Source: an uncultured Variovorax sp. (GTDB lineage Bacteria; Pseudomonadota; Gammaproteobacteria; Burkholderiales; Burkholderiaceae). Taken from it: 5,878 nt of DNA. This document shows positions 4,340 to 5,878 of this stretch, piece after piece. Each line of letters begins with the position of its first letter. The first letter of the stretch is position 1. The notes beneath the pieces were generated by a model, which worked only from the letters and a program-made list of their open reading frames with translations, was not told where the DNA came from and ran no database searches. Made by a program: the position numbers and the translations under genes. Where the stretch lies: the NCBI GenBank assembly GCA_946478645.1, contig CAMLCW010000328.1:1-5878 (forward strand), given 5' to 3'.

Positions 4340-5878
4340 AGCAAGTGTCGAATTGACCACGAATGCCGCCGCGGAAGGCCAGCGCTTCCGCGCGCTCCTG
4401 GCCGCCGCACGTGGGCTCGTGCGCTGCGACGCGGCGGCGCTGCTGCGGCTCGAGGGCGAGGTGCTGCGCCCGCTCGCGGTCGACGGGCTCAGCGACGAGA
4501 CGCTGGGGCGCCAGTTTCCGGTGGCCGCGCATCCGCGCTTTGCGCGCCTGCTCGAGAGCGGGCGCGGCCTGCGCTTTGCGCACGACTGCGGTCTGCCCGA
4601 CCCGTACGATGGCCTCGTCGCCGGACAGCCGACGCTGCTGCCGGTGCACGACTGCATGGGCGCGCCGCTCAGGCTGCGGGGCGCGGTGTGGGGCCTGATC
4701 ACGCTCGACGCGCTCGACCCCGGCACCTTCGAGGCGGTGAGCCCGGCGCAGCTCGATGCGCTGGTGGCGCTGGTCGAGACCGGCATCGAGGCGGCGCAGA
4801 CCATCGACGACATGGCGGCGCGCGCCATGCGCGAGCAGGCCGTGGTGCAGGCACTGCGCGCGGGCCGCGGCGCGCCGCGCGAACTGCTCGGCAACAGCCC
4901 CGCGATGAAGCAGCTCTGCAGCGAGATCGACACCGTGGCGGCATCGGATCTGACCGTGCTGCTGCTCGGCGAGACCGGCGTCGGCAAGGACCTGGTCGCG
5001 CAGCGCCTGCATGCGCGTTCGCGGCGCGGTGATGCGCCGCTGGTGCAGGTGAACTGCGCGGCGCTGCCCGAATCGCTGGCCGACAGCGAACTGTTCGGCC
5101 ACAAGCGCGGCGCCTTCACGGGCGCGGTGCAGGACCGCAGCGGCAAGTTCGAACTCGCCGACGGCGGCACGCTGTTCCTCGACGAGGTCGGCGAACTGCC
5201 GCTGGGCGTGCAGGCCAAGCTGTTGCGCGTGCTGCAAAGCGGCGAGGTGCAGCGGCCCGGCAGCGACCGAACGCTCAAGGTCGACGTGCGCGTGATCGCG
5301 GCCACCAACCGCGACCTGCCCGCCGCCATCGCGCAGGGGCGTTTTCGCGCCGACCTCTACCACCGGCTCTCGGTGTATCCGCTGCTGGTGCCGCCGCTGC
5401 GTGCGCGCGGGCGCGACGTGGTCGCGCTGGCCGGCGGCTTCCTCGAAGAGAACCAGCACCGGCTGGGTGCGCGCAACCTGCGGCTGTCGCCGGCCGCGAA
5501 GGCCGCGCTGCTTGCGCACCGCTGGCCCGGCAATGTGCGCGAGCTCGAGCATGTGATCAGCCGCGCGTCGCTCAGGGCCTTCACCGAGCAGCGCCGCGGC
5601 GCCCGCTGGACGGCGATCGAGCCGCATCACCTTGCGCTCGATGCCGCGGCGGCAGCGCCAACGATGGCAGAGCCTTCTGCCGCCATCGCGCCGGCCGCCG
5701 CCACTGCCGCCGTAACGGGCCGCGGCACGCTGCGCGAAGCCACCGAAGCGTTCCAGCGCGCTTGGCTCGTCGAGGCGCTGGCAAGGCACCGCGGACGTGT
5801 GGCCGACGCGGCGCGCGAGGCCGGCATGGACCGCAGCAACTTCCACCGCGCGCTGCGCAAGCTCGGGGTGGCGCGGCC
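4332..5878 (+). CDS. norR: NorR/FhpR, NO-sensing sigma-54-dependent transcriptional activator (3' end cut by window)
   Basis: An unbroken frame of 515 codons runs off the window without a stop. The sensor GAF domain (about 17-155) has the non-heme iron residues known from E. coli NorR: Arg69, Asp90 and Asp93 in LPDPYDGL, His106 and Cys108 in VHDC, and Asp126 in TLD. The AAA+ domain (about 184-415) has Walker A GETGVGKD (213-220), the sigma-54 contact loop GAFTGA (260-265), Walker [10 protein letters not shown] (281-289), AATNRDL (323-329), [14 protein letters not shown] (338-351) and [10 protein letters not shown] (398-407). An Ala/Pro-rich linker (437-463) leads to [10 protein letters not shown] (467-476) and a Fis-type helix-turn-helix (about 488-512). 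Compared with E. coli NorR only a few C-terminal residues should be missing. The ATG at 4332 has only a weak GGG about ten bases upstream and is directly preceded by an in-frame TTG. The start is therefore less sure than the gene. It is divergent from hmp, its presumed target. Confidence 0.95.
   Translation, partial: MTTASVELTTNAAAEGQRFRALLAAARGLVRCDAAALLRLEGEVLRPLAVDGLSDETLGRQFPVAAHPRFARLLESGRGLRFAHDCGLPDPYDGLVAGQPTLLPVHDCMGAPLRLRGAVWGLITLDALDPGTFEAVSPAQLDALVALVETGIEAAQTIDDMAARAMREQAVVQALRAGRGAPRELLGNSPAMKQLCSEIDTVAASDLTVLLLGETGVGKDLVAQRLHARSRRGDAPLVQVNCAALPESLADSELFGHKRGAFTGAVQDRSGKFELADGGTLFLDEVGELPLGVQAKLLRVLQSGEVQRPGSDRTLKVDVRVIAATNRDLPAAIAQGRFRADLYHRLSVYPLLVPPLRARGRDVVALAGGFLEENQHRLGARNLRLSPAAKAALLAHRWPGNVRELEHVISRASLRAFTEQRRGARWTAIEPHHLALDAAAAAPTMAEPSAAIAPAAATAAVTGRGTLREATEAFQRAWLVEALARHRGRVADAAREAGMDRSNFHRALRKLGVAR
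4344..4360. promoter_or_regulatory. NorR operator (distal, inside norR)
   Basis: AGTGTCGAATTGACCAC keeps the GT-N7-AC core (GT at 4347-4348, AC at 4356-4357) and an intact TGACCAC half-site (4354-4360). Its centre is at 4352, 21 bp or two helical turns from the middle site. It lies within codons 5-10 of norR as called. Confidence 0.65.

Noticed and set aside
2718..5846. A minus-strand open frame of over 1000 codons, antisense to norR and in another frame of hmp
   Set aside because: It is produced by the high GC content and lack of stop codons opposite norR and hmp. The translation is Arg/Ala/Gln-rich with no recognisable domain, whereas both real genes have complete family motifs.

Overview
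This is a very GC-rich window with strong G/C third-position bias. Gene content and protein style point to a betaproteobacterium, probably Comamonadaceae (Variovorax-like); that placement is inference, since no rRNA or other marker gene is present. No tRNA, CRISPR array, insertion sequence or phage gene was seen.

Layout: (1) Positions 11-1953, plus strand: a small three-helix membrane protein of the kind annotated as 'iron uptake protein', followed 29 bp later by a 540-aa PepSY-associated transmembrane protein of the PiuB/FoxB type. Together they look like the inner-membrane end of a siderophore/iron uptake locus whose other genes (typically a TonB-dependent receptor) would lie to the left of the window. 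(2) Positions 1934-2702, minus strand: a PfpI/DJ-1 superfamily protein and, 10 bp downstream, a 63-aa helical protein of unknown function whose 3' end overlaps the end of the PepSY gene by 20 bp. (3) Positions 2703-2995: a 293-bp spacer with no convincing gene. (4) Positions 2996-4192, minus strand: a complete flavohemoglobin (Hmp, nitric oxide dioxygenase). (5) Positions 4193-4331: the divergent control region. (6) Positions 4332-5878, plus strand: NorR (called FhpR in Pseudomonas), a sigma-54-dependent NO sensor and activator, complete except for its last few codons, which run off the right edge.

The best-supported functional unit is the divergent hmp-norR pair. NorR senses NO with a non-heme iron in its GAF domain and activates a sigma-54 promoter for hmp, and Hmp converts NO to nitrate. 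The sequence supports this directly: there are three copies of a GTGGTCA half-site arranged as NorR-type GT-N7-AC operators, two of them overlapping the first codons of norR. A perfect -24 element (TGGCACG) faces hmp about 50 bp from the nearest operator. An uncharacterised 22-bp inverted repeat lies between promoter and operators. I see no wholly new system; the most interesting points are the operator layout, the palindrome, the imperfect -12 element, and a non-E. coli residue in the NorR sensor domain.
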